Assembly: GCA_021405325.1 (NCBI GenBank)
Contig: QWII01000012.1
Span: 83,401 to 147,400, forward strand
DNA: 64,000 bases
Direction of reading: 5' to 3'
From: Caldilinea sp. CFX5
GTDB lineage: Bacteria > Chloroflexota > Anaerolineae > Caldilineales > Caldilineaceae
Positions within the stretch are counted from its first letter, which is position 1, and each line of letters opens with the position of its first letter. Position numbers and translations under genes: made by a program. The notes beneath the pieces are model-generated. The model did no database searches. It was not told the DNA's origin and saw only the letters and a list, made by a program, of their open reading frames with translations. Of the stretch, positions 16,526 through 25,172 are shown piece by piece.

Positions 16526-17560
16526 TTACATCTGCACCAACGGCTCCCCAAGCTGATCCGCCGGCACATTGAGTTGGTCTAAAAAGTGGCGACAGAGTTC
16601 GTCGATCAACAGATCGGGCGTCTCGCCGTTGAGCGGGATCTGCGCCCCGGCCATCGACCCATGCCCGCCGGCAGACCCCCGCGCCCCCACCACCGACTGA
16701 ATCAACCGCCCCGCCCCTTGTTGATAGCTGGTGCGCACGGACAAGTAGAGATGCTCTTTGTGAATACCGGCGCAAAAGACCCAGCGCAACCCCTGCCGCC
16801 GCATAAAGAAATCGGCAATATTGGCGGCGAGATCCGGATAACTCATCGCCCCCAGATAGGAGACCATCACCTGGTCATAACAGCGGGCCGATTGCAGGGC
16901 ATAGGTCAGGGTGCTGAAATAGTCGCTGGGCATGGGGGCATGTTCGATTTTGAAGATAGCGGCCAGGTCCACTTGCGGCCCCAAATAGCCAAAGGCGGCG
17001 CGATCACATTCCGACGCCCCGCGCTCTAAGCCTTGGGTGTCAGTCTTGATGCCATAGAAGAGTGCCGTGGCTAAGGCCGGGGAAATGGGCAGATTGGCGG
17101 CGCGCAAATACTCTACCATCAGCGAAGCGGTCGCCCCCACTTGCGGACGAATGTCGGCGTAACCGGCCTGTTTGTAGGCTGTGCGCAGTGGATGGTGATC
17201 GATCACCACAGCCGGCATGACCCCCGCCGGCAGCGGTGCGTTCCCGGCATCGGGCTGCGTGTCCACCAGCACGAGATGGGATGCCTCTTTTAGATCGGCA
17301 GCCGTTAAGCGCTTCAGTGGAAAGTCGAGATAGCGGAGCAAGGCTCGATTTTCCGCCCGACCAATCGACCCCTGGTAGGCAATTGCGGTGGGGAACAGCA
17401 GATGTTCGGTGATGAGCGTTTGTAAGGCCAAGGCACTGGCAATCGCGTCAGGATCGGGGTTATTGTGTGGTACGATCAACACCTGTTCGGCCCCGGTCAG
17501 CGCATCGGCCAGGCCATTGAGGCGGTTGGTCAATTGATTGAAACGGTGTTTCCCTCTCAT
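16526..17560 (-). CDS. DHH/DHHA1 family phosphoesterase (NrnA-like)
   Basis: A 344-residue phosphoesterase. The N-terminal DHH domain has HNNPDPDAIAS (H32, D36, D38), then LVDTQP and the DHH signature in VIDHHPLR. The C-terminal DHHA1 domain ends with the substrate-binding GGHGSMAGAQIPL. NrnA-type enzymes degrade short oligoribonucleotides, pAp or c-di-nucleotide products in the cytoplasm. I use ATG 17560, preceded by GAAGG; the open frame reaches 17710 but the extra residues look non-coding. First gene of a probable four-gene minus-strand operon. Confidence 0.9.
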   Translation of the reverse strand: MRGKHRFNQLTNRLNGLADALTGAEQVLIVPHNNPDPDAIASALALQTLITEHLLFPTAIAYQGSIGRAENRALLRYLDFPLKRLTAADLKEASHLVLVDTQPDAGNAPLPAGVMPAVVIDHHPLRTAYKQAGYADIRPQVGATASLMVEYLRAANLPISPALATALFYGIKTDTQGLERGASECDRAAFGYLGPQVDLAAIFKIEHAPMPSDYFSTLTYALQSARCYDQVMVSYLGAMSYPDLAANIADFFMRRQGLRWVFCAGIHKEHLYLSVRTSYQQGAGRLIQSVVGARGSAGGHGSMAGAQIPLNGETPDLLIDELCRHFLDQLNVPADQLGEPLVQM

Positions 17561-17918
17561 TCCTTCACCCTTCTTTCTTCCGCAAAATCCAATGCTACCG
17601 CTTGCGCTTGTGCGCGTTGGCACTATACAACCGGATGGATTTGACGGCCAAATTGCGCGGTCGCCGCCACCGTCAGGCGGGTTGTGCATAAAAAGTAGCC
17701 GATTCGTCATCTTTCCGTCACAGAAAGGTAAGGGACTCTTGATAGTAGCTTACATGAAAGCGGTTTCTGGTGGTATGTCTGTTGGAAATCAGTAGTCTAA
17801 ACGTCGTTCCGAGCTGCAAGCGGTAGGCAACGCATATTCTGCGCATTGCTGACAACGGTGATTGTATTGTACTACGTAGGAGAAATGTAGGTTGTTTGTT
17901 GATTGGATTGATACATGT

Positions 17919-18755
17919 TCAAGGCAGGGTGATTTGCTCGATTTCGGTCAGTGGCAAACCGGTTATGCGCGCAATCGTCGCCTTGTCGATGCCATCCGTG
18001 AGCATGGCGCGAGCAATTTCCAGCTTTCCTTCACGGATTCCTTCCGCCTTCCCTTCCGCCTGCCCCTGCATTCGTCCTTCTCTGAGGGCATTTTGTTTGG
18101 CCTCTTCCCAAGCGGCTTCATCTTTGATAATGCCAAGTTCTTCGGGCGAGAGCGTGTTGCGCTTCATCCGTTCAATAATGTTACGGAAGAGATCGGAATC
18201 ATAGTTGGCCTCGTCTACCTGACTATCGAGCGAATCGGCAATCAGTTCCAGCCAGGGGCGCACTTTGGGCGGCGTTTTTTCATTGACACTGCGTGGCCCC
18301 AAAAAGACCAGCCGATGGGGATAGAGTTCAATCTGCGTCCCCCCTTCATTGACTGGACTCATGTTACTGACGGCATAACTGAATTGCAGATGTTTTTCCT
18401 GCGGCATCCGGGTGAGGACGACAATGGTGTAGACATTACGGTTGAAACGGTAGGCTGAATAACCGCGTACCTGTTCAGCCAGAGCGATGATGTGATAGTA
18501 AAGAAAACGGTCAAAAAAATCGTCTTCGCGAACGTGTTGCACCTCGATGATCGTGCGTTGGGTTGTGTCTTCGGCAAAGAGGTCATACTGGATCTTGACA
18601 TAGCCCACGGGTTCCGGGTATTCATATTCGGTAAAGACCCGGTCGACTTGAATGGGAAAGCCCAGCACATCAGAGGCGAAGTGGCTGAAGATGACCGGAT
18701 CGCTAAAGACTCGTTTAAACGTAACACCGTATTTCAGTGGGATGACTTCGACCAT
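17919..18755 (-). CDS. Rpn/PD-(D/E)XK nuclease family transposase-like protein
   Basis: A 278-residue protein. It begins with IPLKYGVTFKRVFSDP, typical of the Rpn (recombination-promoting nuclease) / PDDEXK_2 family. The nuclease core is visible as YDLFAED followed by TIIEVQH, the family's D...ExQ version of the PD-(D/E)XK motif. DFFDRFLYYH is also characteristic. The C-terminus has a Gln/Glu/Gly-rich helix and an HTH-like segment (GIDKATIARITGLPLTEIE). AAGGAGA precedes the ATG. Such genes are often multicopy and mobile-like; this one lies 19 bp after a decayed Uma2 gene. Confidence 0.88.
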   Translation of the reverse strand: MVEVIPLKYGVTFKRVFSDPVIFSHFASDVLGFPIQVDRVFTEYEYPEPVGYVKIQYDLFAEDTTQRTIIEVQHVREDDFFDRFLYYHIIALAEQVRGYSAYRFNRNVYTIVVLTRMPQEKHLQFSYAVSNMSPVNEGGTQIELYPHRLVFLGPRSVNEKTPPKVRPWLELIADSLDSQVDEANYDSDLFRNIIERMKRNTLSPEELGIIKDEAAWEEAKQNALREGRMQGQAEGKAEGIREGKLEIARAMLTDGIDKATIARITGLPLTEIEQITLP

Positions 18756-18773
18756 AGCCTATTGCTTTCTCCT

Positions 18774-19080
18774 TCATGCAGAAGCATTCAGAAATTGGGT
18801 CAATACTTGATTTTTGCGTTTGTGATCAAAAATGGCCGTCACCGGAATGGTAAAACCCTTGACCACTTCGCTGCTAATCTCGCCGCTCTTGACTTTGAGC
18901 AGTAATTCATATTATCTCTCCATTAATAAATTCGGCTTTTGTATCTTCTGTGATCCAGTCATAGAAAGCTTCGCGTTTACGCCGTTCTTCGTCCAGATAT
19001 TGTTGCAATTGACTGGTATAGATGACTAATTTGGACGACTTTAATAAGGGTTCAAGCACTGACGCTGTTGCTATCGTCAT
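18774..19080 (-). pseudogene. Uma2 (DUF820) family nuclease remnant with internal deletion
   Basis: From ATG 19080, after a good GGAGG site, the minus strand encodes 57 residues ending KAEFINGEII and a TGA at 18907. These match the start of Uma2 endonuclease-like proteins. In another frame, 18908 down to the TGA at 18774 encodes ELLLKVKSGEISSEVVKGFT...FLNASA, which matches the end of the same family. The central part, about 100 residues with the catalytic PD-(D/E)XK core, is missing, and the two ends are joined out of frame. This is a deletion-derived pseudogene. Confidence 0.75.
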
Positions 19081-19285
19081 GATCTAACCTCCATCCACTG
19101 CCTGCGCATTCGTTACTCATTATTATAACAAAGTTGCTGTCAATAGAGAAAAGAGGAACGCTTGGGGCTTCATGGTTCTCCTGGCTGGCTTGGGTCTTTG
19201 GAAAATTCAAGGTATCCTTTTCTCTGACTTTGGGGACTTTCTTATAGCGATGGAATGGTTCAGCAACCGCATGAACAGGTGATTG

Positions 19286-19393
19286 ATGAACGAATTGGCA
19301 ATATTGGTCAGCGCTGCCCAACAGGGGGACAAGGCCGCTTTCAATCAAGTTGTGTTGCGCTTTCAGGATATGAACCAGCGGGAATCGGCTTGA
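19286..19393 (+). pseudogene. N-terminal stub of an ECF (sigma-70 region 2) sigma factor
   Basis: ATG 19286 opens a 35-residue frame reading MNELAILVSAAQQGDKAAF and then NQVVLRFQDM before a TGA. This closely resembles the first 30 residues of extracytoplasmic-function sigma factors, whose region 2 would follow. Here the frame ends and sequence of a different gene (an MFS transporter end) begins at once. It is probably a recombination or deletion scar. Confidence 0.6.
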
Positions 19394-19525
19394 TTTTTGC
19401 CTGTGGCGGCGTTGGGCGGTTTGGGCGGTGACGCCATTGGTTTACGCGCTACGCTCTTTGTTGGCGCGGCTGGCTTTGTTATCAGCTACCTGGTGCTACT
19501 CTTTTCGTCGGAATTGCGCAAGTGA
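19394..19525 (+). pseudogene. C-terminal remnant of an MFS transporter
   Basis: The frame ending at TGA 19523-19525 reads LPVAALGGLGGDAIGLRAT, then LFVGAAGFVISYLVLLFSS. This is the characteristic last helix pair of major facilitator proteins. No upstream part of such a transporter is present; the preceding 100 bp belong to a sigma-factor stub. The rest of the gene-free stretch 18756-19654 shows only an imperfect hairpin at 19579-19639. Confidence 0.6.
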
Positions 19526-19578
19526 TGCTGCCAAAGCAAATCGGCAAATAAGGCTTGCATGGTTGAGGTGTCATCCCC

Positions 19579-19639
19579 ATATCACCGCGAATCATTCGGA
19601 TTAGCGAATTTCTTCCCCTGAAGTGATTCGCAGTGGTAT
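19579..19639. terminator. Imperfect stem-loop downstream of the VTT gene
   Basis: 19579-19594 pairs with 19624-19639 (14 of 16 positions) around a 29-nt loop. It follows the stop of the minus-strand VTT-domain gene and may terminate its transcript. Confidence 0.45.
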
Positions 19640-19654
19640 AGGCAGGAACTTGTC

Positions 19655-20440
19655 TCATTGCTGAAGCTGGCTTTCCCGCTTCTTGAGATAGTGCGCCACC
19701 AGCAAACTAACTACCAGAATCACCACGCCAAAGAGGAGTGCGCCGAGTGAAAACTCCGGTTCTTCCCCTAGCATCAGCTTCTTCAGATCGAGCGCTGCGC
19801 CAAAGGGGACAAAGGTAAAAAAGCCGGGCAGCGACCCCAAAAAGGTTGCGAAGATAAAGGCGCGCCAGTCGATGCGCAGGACGCCGGCCAGAAAGTTGAC
19901 CAATTCATAGGGCAAAAAGAGCAGGTGCATCAACAGGATGGTGACAAAACTGTTCTGGCGCATCCGTTCCGCATAGCGACTCACCAAGCCTTCCTCCGTG
20001 GGAACCAGATCAGCCCCAAAGAGCCGCCCCAAGCCATAAGCCATCTGCGCTGCCCCCAAACTGCCAAGGATGGTATAGCCGATGGCCAAGGCTAGATTGC
20101 TCATTGAACCCGCGCCAAAGGCCGCCCCGCCAATGATTGCCAGCACCGCCGCCGAAGCAAAAAATAGCGGACTACAGGTATAGAGGAGGATATAGAGCAG
20201 CGGCCCCCAAGGCGAAGCGAGCAGATGCACCAATTGGGTCAACGCCTCTTCGGCTGACAGTTGGTTGGCGCGCAGGTAATAGAGGTAGCCGCCAATCAAC
20301 GCGCCCCAGAGCAAAACCCCGACAAGTTTTAGACCATGCCGGTAGAGAAAGAGATCGTAGAGATTGGTTGGCGCTTTGGGTTTTGACACTGCTGACACTA
20401 CTGATTTTCTTTCGCGCAAAGCTGGCGACCATTGTTGCAC
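19655..20440 (-). CDS. VTT domain (TVP38/TMEM64, DedA-like) membrane protein
   Basis: A 261-residue membrane protein with about six hydrophobic segments. The VTT/SNARE-associated signature region is present: FFASAAVLAIIGGAAFG, later FLPYELVNFLAGVLRI and ATFLGSLPGFFTFVPFG. Bacterial relatives are thought to act in lipid translocation and envelope maintenance. The N-terminus (about 40 residues) is basic and cytoplasmic. The ATG at 20440 lacks a clear ribosome-binding site. Single gene on the minus strand; the precise function is not known. Confidence 0.87.
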   Translation of the reverse strand: MQQWSPALRERKSVVSAVSKPKAPTNLYDLFLYRHGLKLVGVLLWGALIGGYLYYLRANQLSAEEALTQLVHLLASPWGPLLYILLYTCSPLFFASAAVLAIIGGAAFGAGSMSNLALAIGYTILGSLGAAQMAYGLGRLFGADLVPTEEGLVSRYAERMRQNSFVTILLMHLLFLPYELVNFLAGVLRIDWRAFIFATFLGSLPGFFTFVPFGAALDLKKLMLGEEPEFSLGALLFGVVILVVSLLVAHYLKKRESQLQQ

Positions 20441-20554
20441 ACACTGCTAGTATACGGCGAAAGGGTCAATCCGTCAAACACTGTTTCAGGTTTTGTAGAA
20501 GCATCGCCAGCCGATTGGGGGAGTACAGCCGCAGATTTGGGGGGCGCAGATTTT

Positions 20555-20731
20555 TTAATTACTAAGGGTTGCCGGGATTGGATGAGGGGATAACTGTTCG
20601 TGCGGTGCGACGATTGATTGGCTGTTTGGCGCCAACGTTGATTCATCCTCAGCTACCGCAAAATCATCCAGCCACCAACTGGAGACCGCCACGATGAAAA
20701 AGACAACAAGCATAACAGTCAGCACAAACAT
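20555..20731 (-). CDS. Small single-span membrane protein (58 aa)
   Basis: From ATG 20731, preceded by AGAGGGTAAACCT, the frame encodes a 58-residue protein. It has one N-terminal transmembrane helix (MFVLTVMLVVFFIVAVSSWW) and a hydrophilic acidic tail ending in a Pro/Ser-rich stretch. The open frame upstream of this ATG is longer but not convincing. I recognise no family. A real but uncharacterised small membrane protein is plausible because start context and hydrophobicity agree. Confidence 0.5.
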   Translation of the reverse strand: MFVLTVMLVVFFIVAVSSWWLDDFAVAEDESTLAPNSQSIVAPHEQLSPHPIPATLSN

Positions 20732-20916
20732 AGGTTTACCCTCTTTTGATTTTCGATATGCCCTAACCCTAGAATACTGTTTCTGGCTGGTAGCAAGTTG
20801 CAGACGATGTCCCGTTGCCCTGCTTGTGGAATAGCATAGCCGGGGCACCGTTTGGTGAGCGTTTGGCAAGCGTTTTGGGTGAAAGAATACAATGGGGTGG
20901 GGAAATGTAACTGCGT

Positions 20917-20930
20917 TGCAACCGGTTGCA
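20917..20930. promoter_or_regulatory. Palindrome matching the LacI-family operator consensus
   Basis: TGCAACCGGTTGCA is a perfect 14-bp palindrome with central CG and fits the TGnAAnCGnTTnCA pattern bound by many LacI/GalR regulators. It lies between the divergent small genes starting at 20731 (minus) and 21055 (plus), in an otherwise featureless gap (20732-21054). An AT-rich block at 20998-21014 could hold a -10 element for the plus-strand gene. Confidence 0.55.
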
Positions 20931-21054
20931 CTATGCTAAGAACGCATGGTTGGTCAAATCATTTGTTCCCGCAACCATGCCGGCGCGATTGCGCCACTAT
21001 TATAAAATATAAAACGCCGGCTGTGGCGATGAACAGCACATAAAGGAATCAGGT

Positions 21055-21264
21055 ATGTACGAATTAGTTTTATTAGAAACAACCCGCATTGAACATTGGG
21101 AGCGCTTAGAACGCGCCGCACAAGAACGACTGGCTGCGCAAGTCGAGCGGAGTAATGACCGCCAGCTAACAAACCAAGGGCTGTTATCGCGCAGCCACTG
21201 GCTGACCAGCGCCGGCAACTGGCTGCGCACCCATACTGTGCAACCGGGTCTCAGCCAACGGTAA
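21055..21264 (+). CDS. Small hydrophilic protein (69 aa), unknown
   Basis: A 69-residue protein, rich in Glu, Arg and Gln, with no membrane segment and a probable amphipathic helix (HWERLERAAQERLAAQVER). AAGGAATCAGGT precedes ATG 21055. A strong bidirectional terminator follows 16 bp after the stop, and a LacI-type palindrome lies about 125 bp upstream, so it looks like a complete one-gene transcription unit. I recognise no family. The convergent gene is a sugar-binding lipoprotein of an ABC importer. Confidence 0.6.
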   Translation: MYELVLLETTRIEHWERLERAAQERLAAQVERSNDRQLTNQGLLSRSHWLTSAGNWLRTHTVQPGLSQR

Positions 21265-21280
21265 TCTGACAACCAAAAAT

Positions 21281-21326
21281 AAAAGACCCACAGCAACCGG
21301 CAATGGTCGGCTGTGGGTCTTTTTTG
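21281..21326. terminator. Bidirectional intrinsic terminator
   Basis: AAAAGACCCACAGC (21281-21294) pairs perfectly with GCTGTGGGTCTTTT (21310-21323), with a T-run following on the plus strand and an A-run on the other side. It lies between the convergent small ORF (ends 21264) and the binding-protein gene (ends 21368). It is the most canonical rho-independent terminator in the window. Confidence 0.9.
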
Positions 21327-21367
21327 TTGTGCGAAGCGGTTCGCACGAGGGCGTGCGAACTCCTCAT

Positions 21368-22957
21368 TTAGGACTTTTTGTTGGCGGCAATATAGGCGTC
21401 GATCTGCGCTTGCAACTTGGCCTTGTACTCTTGGCGGCCAGCCTCATCGAGCATCTTCTTCATCTTGGCGACGGCATCGGCCACCGGCTCCTGGCCGCTC
21501 ATCAACCCATGTACTGCCTCATCATAGACGGCGTTGAGCTTGGCCGAATCGACTTCGAGCGCCTTGGTGTCGGCTTCAAATTGCTCGTAGGGGTTGAAGA
21601 CCCAGTTTTCTTCGGTGGTAAAGAACTTGAGCGCCTCTTCGGCTTCGGGCGGCAGATCGGCCGGTTGGCGCTGGTAGCGGCCCGACATGCCGGAGACATA
21701 CCACATGCGCCGATAGTTGCGCGCCTGATCGACCCCTTCAATCTCGGAGAATTTCAGGTTGTCTTCTTTCTTGTAGTTCACCCCATCGACGCCCATCAAC
21801 CAGAGGTCGAGGTTATCCTGGCTACCGGCGAGCCAGTTGAAATATTGAATGCCGGCCTGGTGTTGTTCCGCCGGGGCGTTGACGTTGAAGACCACAAAGT
21901 TCCATTGCTTGAGGTTGCCGATCGCTTTGTTGACGCCGGCGCGCAAGCCAATCATATCAACGCCCATCAACGACGCGTCGGCGTTGGAGGATTTCATCTC
22001 TTTGGTCTGTTGCACCCATTTGAAATCCGGCTCATTTTCCACACATGCGCCGCCGCGACCGGGATAGATGTAATCGACCTGCGAATTCTGGCTGGTGCCG
22101 GAGAAGGGCAAGTCGGTCTTGTTGACATAGCCCTTTTCCCACCAGGAGCGCAGCAGTTCCGCCGTTTCGATCATCGCCGGATCGTCCTCTTCGTCCACCA
22201 ATGTCCAATCAGCGGTGGCATCCAGCGCCTTGACCCCGGTCTTGCTCACCCCAGGCCCCCACCCCTTGCGGTTGCGGTTGTAGCCCACCAGCGATTGGGT
22301 TGGCACATTGACAAAGGGAATCACATCCTTTTCATTGTCCAAGAGCGCCTGCAAATAGGGTTCCAGGCTGGGCCAGCCCCCCTCGGAGGTGGGCATGGGC
22401 GCATCATATTTGGCGCGCAAATCTTCACGGAAGATGGCGCCGCCGGTGCCGCCATAGTAATAGGCCGCCGGTACGCCGTAGAGGTGGCCGTTCATAAAGT
22501 TGGCATCGTAGATCTTGTCGGTGATCGCCTTCTTGAGTTCCGCGCCATGTTGATCGACCAGCGTTTCCAGCGGCGCCAAGGCCCCCTGATCGCGCAGACT
22601 GTTCATCTTGTACCAGGGTGCGTCAAAGGCCATCGTAAATTCGGCGCCGGAGGCATAGAGCGCCGGGTACTTGTTGTTGTGATCCTCCAAAATCATCGAG
22701 ACGATCTCAATGTTCAACCCTTCGGACTGCATCTTTTTGGAAATTTCCTGCGTCACCGGGTCGATGCTCTCTTTGTATTGGGGAATGCCAAACCAGCTTT
22801 CGACCATGGTGATCGTGACCGGCGCCGCACCAGGGGCCGCCCCGCCTCCTTCCCCACCAGCCGGCGCGGCGCCAGGAGGCGCACAAGCCGCCAATGCCAG
22901 ACCAGCCGTACCAATGCCGGCCAGCTTCAAAAAGTTACGACGAGTTAGTGCTTGCAT
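21368..22957 (-). CDS. ABC sugar transporter substrate-binding lipoprotein (LplA-like family 1)
   Basis: A 529-residue extracellular solute-binding protein. The N-terminus has twin arginines (TRRNFLKLAG), a hydrophobic stretch and the lipobox LAAC with Cys25 as lipidation site, so it may be Tat-exported and membrane-anchored. A Gly/Ala/Pro linker follows. The size, over 500 residues, and the permease types beside it point to the LplABC/YtcPQ-like class that imports oligosaccharides such as uronate-containing ones. ATG 22957 follows AAAGGAG. It lies downstream of its two permease genes in one minus-strand operon. Confidence 0.92.
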   Translation of the reverse strand: MQALTRRNFLKLAGIGTAGLALAACAPPGAAPAGGEGGGAAPGAAPVTITMVESWFGIPQYKESIDPVTQEISKKMQSEGLNIEIVSMILEDHNNKYPALYASGAEFTMAFDAPWYKMNSLRDQGALAPLETLVDQHGAELKKAITDKIYDANFMNGHLYGVPAAYYYGGTGGAIFREDLRAKYDAPMPTSEGGWPSLEPYLQALLDNEKDVIPFVNVPTQSLVGYNRNRKGWGPGVSKTGVKALDATADWTLVDEEDDPAMIETAELLRSWWEKGYVNKTDLPFSGTSQNSQVDYIYPGRGGACVENEPDFKWVQQTKEMKSSNADASLMGVDMIGLRAGVNKAIGNLKQWNFVVFNVNAPAEQHQAGIQYFNWLAGSQDNLDLWLMGVDGVNYKKEDNLKFSEIEGVDQARNYRRMWYVSGMSGRYQRQPADLPPEAEEALKFFTTEENWVFNPYEQFEADTKALEVDSAKLNAVYDEAVHGLMSGQEPVADAVAKMKKMLDEAGRQEYKAKLQAQIDAYIAANKKS

Positions 22958-23037
22958 ACGAATCGCTCCTTTGCTTCTCAGGACGAGGGTGACAAACATT
23001 AAAAATTATTAATTGTCAATTGATAACTAATAATTTG

Positions 23038-23928
23038 TTAGCCTTTGACGGCGCCCAGTGTCAAGCCCCGGACAAAATAGCGTTGGACAAAGGGATAGGC
23101 CAGAATGATCGGGCCGATAGTAATGACTGCCGTTGCCATACGAATGGAGAGCGTCGGCATATCGGCCAAGTTGATGTTGACGCCGGGGTACTTCATGGCA
23201 GCCTGGATCGATTGCAGGTTGTTGATCATCTTCAAAATAATCAGCGAGAGCGGTTTAAACTCGGCAAAGTCGAGCAGCATGAGCGCCAGGAACCAATCAT
23301 TCCAGTAGGCGACGGCGGTAAAGAGGCCGACGGTGGCCAGCGCCGGCGTGGAGAGAGGGAGGACAATACGAAACAGAATGGTGGTGTCCGAGGCGCCATC
23401 AATATAAGCCGATTCCATAATCTCCGTCGGCAAGGCGGCAAAAAAATTGCGCAGGACAAAGACCCAGAAGGGCTGCACCATCATCGGCAGAATCAGCGCC
23501 CAAATGCTGTCTGTAAGTTGGAGCAGATTGCGACAGGTGATAAACCAGGGAATCAGGCTGGGAGTGAAAATCATTGTGAAGAAGACATAGAAGGCGACTT
23601 TGTTGCGCCAGCTCAACCGCTTCAATGCCATAACATAAGCCAGCCCCGACATGACAAAGAGCGACGAAAGGGTGCCGACAACGGTGACAAAGATCGTCAC
23701 CAGATAGCCTGTGCGCACTTCGCCCCCCTTAAAGACCCAGCGATAGGCTTCCAGCGACCACTCACGCGCCCAGGGCAAATAACCATCCTGGCGCAGCACC
23801 AGGTCATCGGTAAAGGAGGCCACGATCATGATCCAAAAGGGAAAGAGACAGAAAAGCGTCATCACCAGCAAATAAACATAACTGCCAAAGACAAAGAGGC
23901 GGTCGCCCAGACTTTTGCTTTCTTTCAT
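23038..23928 (-). CDS. ABC sugar transporter permease (YtcP/LplC-like)
   Basis: A 296-residue inner-membrane permease with six hydrophobic helices. The cytoplasmic EAA loop, which docks on the ATPase, reads MESAYIDGASDTTILFRIVLP. The N-terminus (DRLFVFGSYVYLLVMTLFCLFPF) and the ending FVQRYFVRGLTLGAVKG are typical of the LplC/YtcP branch. It lies 9 nt after the LplB-like gene and before the binding protein. No ATPase gene lies nearby, so a shared MsmK-type ATPase encoded elsewhere is likely. Confidence 0.92.
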   Translation of the reverse strand: MKESKSLGDRLFVFGSYVYLLVMTLFCLFPFWIMIVASFTDDLVLRQDGYLPWAREWSLEAYRWVFKGGEVRTGYLVTIFVTVVGTLSSLFVMSGLAYVMALKRLSWRNKVAFYVFFTMIFTPSLIPWFITCRNLLQLTDSIWALILPMMVQPFWVFVLRNFFAALPTEIMESAYIDGASDTTILFRIVLPLSTPALATVGLFTAVAYWNDWFLALMLLDFAEFKPLSLIILKMINNLQSIQAAMKYPGVNINLADMPTLSIRMATAVITIGPIILAYPFVQRYFVRGLTLGAVKG

Positions 23929-23937
23929 GGGTAGTTC

Positions 23938-24927
23938 CTAAAATAACGTGTAATCCTCGCCACGACTCTGCGAGTATTTTTTGACTAGCCAATTTGAACC
24001 GTAAATACAGATAAAGCCCAGCACCGACTGTAACAACCCCACGGCGGCGCTAAAACCGTAGTTGGAATTGTTACGGAGGGCGCGCAAGAGATAGGTGTCG
24101 ATCACATCGGTGGTTTCATAGAGTTGCGCCTTGTCGCCGATCACCGCGTAGATCATGCCAAAGTCGCCAAAGAAGATGCGGCCGATGTCGAGCAGCACCA
24201 GCAGGATCACCACGGGGACGAGCGCCGGCAAGCTGATGTACCGCATCCGTTGAATGCGGCTGGCGCCATCAATGGCCGCCGCTTCATATAATTGCGGATC
24301 AATGGAGACCAGCGTCGCCAGGTAGATGATGCAACCGGCGCCGGTGCCTTTCCAGACCCGAATGGCGGTGAGAATCCAAGGCCATAGTTCCGGCTTGTCG
24401 GTAATAATCACCCGTTCCATCTCCAGCTTGACGAGAAAGGCGTTGATCGTGCCGACCTGATAATCGATCAGCCCAAAGAGTACCATCGACACAATCGTCC
24501 ACCCCATAAAAAAGGGGAGAAACATGAGCGACTGGGTGAGTCGCTTGTAGTAAACCAGCCGCACTTCGTTGAGTAGGAGCGCTGTCAGCACGGCAAAGAG
24601 CGTGGTGGCGATGATAAACATGGCATTCAGTTGCAATGTATTCGCAATCAAGCGGAAGGCCAAGGGCGACTCGGTCAACAAGCGGAAATTGCGAAAGCCG
24701 ACCCACGGACTTAAGAACATGGTGCGCGGGCTATAATCCTGAAAGGCCATGATCGTACCAAACATGGGGATATAGCTAAAGACAAAGATGAGGATAAGCG
24801 CCGGCGCGCCCAGCAGAAAGAGCAGATAGTTCTCGCGGACATATTGTACAAATTGCCGCACGCCGCCGGCCTTGCGCACCGTTGGTCGCGGCCGATTACG
24901 CTCCAAGGATTTGGTTGCAGAAGTCAT
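23938..24927 (-). CDS. ABC sugar transporter permease (LplB-like)
   Basis: A 329-residue partner permease. A basic cytoplasmic N-terminus is followed by YLLFLLGAPALILIFVFSYIPMFG, diagnostic of LplB-type proteins, and by the EAA loop YEAAAIDGASRIQRMRYISLP. Six transmembrane helices are expected. It is the first gene of the three-gene importer operon on the minus strand, with GAGAACGAT before ATG 24927. The 245-bp gap upstream holds a 22-bp hairpin. Confidence 0.92.
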   Translation of the reverse strand: MTSATKSLERNRPRPTVRKAGGVRQFVQYVRENYLLFLLGAPALILIFVFSYIPMFGTIMAFQDYSPRTMFLSPWVGFRNFRLLTESPLAFRLIANTLQLNAMFIIATTLFAVLTALLLNEVRLVYYKRLTQSLMFLPFFMGWTIVSMVLFGLIDYQVGTINAFLVKLEMERVIITDKPELWPWILTAIRVWKGTGAGCIIYLATLVSIDPQLYEAAAIDGASRIQRMRYISLPALVPVVILLVLLDIGRIFFGDFGMIYAVIGDKAQLYETTDVIDTYLLRALRNNSNYGFSAAVGLLQSVLGFICIYGSNWLVKKYSQSRGEDYTLF

Positions 24928-25040
24928 ATCGTTCTCAATTGCTACTCAAAGATGAAACAATCATCAAATGTGTGAGGAATTATACTTTCTATATCGTAGC
25001 ACCAACCCTGCCATCAATGCAAACAGCTTAAATTTGATTG

Positions 25041-25097
25041 GCTGGTTGGTTGACTCGTTGGTTTCGACAAGCTCAACCAACGAGTCAACCAACCAAC
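25041..25097. repeat. 22-bp stem-loop with TTCGACAAGCTCA loop
   Basis: The arm 25041-25062 pairs with 25076-25097 with one mismatch around TTCGACAAGCTCA (25063-25075). The loop is identical to that of the hairpin at 4600-4670, although the stems are unrelated in sequence. It lies between divergent genes (sugar permease and phospholipase D-like), so termination is not an obvious function. Confidence 0.88.
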
Positions 25098-25172
25098 TAT
25101 CCTTTGCCGCCGCCCCTGAACTGTGTTACACTCCTGGTCTAATCTAAAAATCGTTAGGAGTTGTTGTAAGGT

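Noticed and set aside
17538..17795. 85-codon plus-strand ORF upstream of the DHH gene
   Set aside because: It overlaps the start of the DHH gene on the other strand and shows no family features or plausible ribosome-binding site.
21329..22948. 539-codon plus-strand frame
   Set aside because: It lies entirely opposite the substrate-binding lipoprotein gene, which has a lipobox, ribosome-binding site and operon context; the antisense frame has none.
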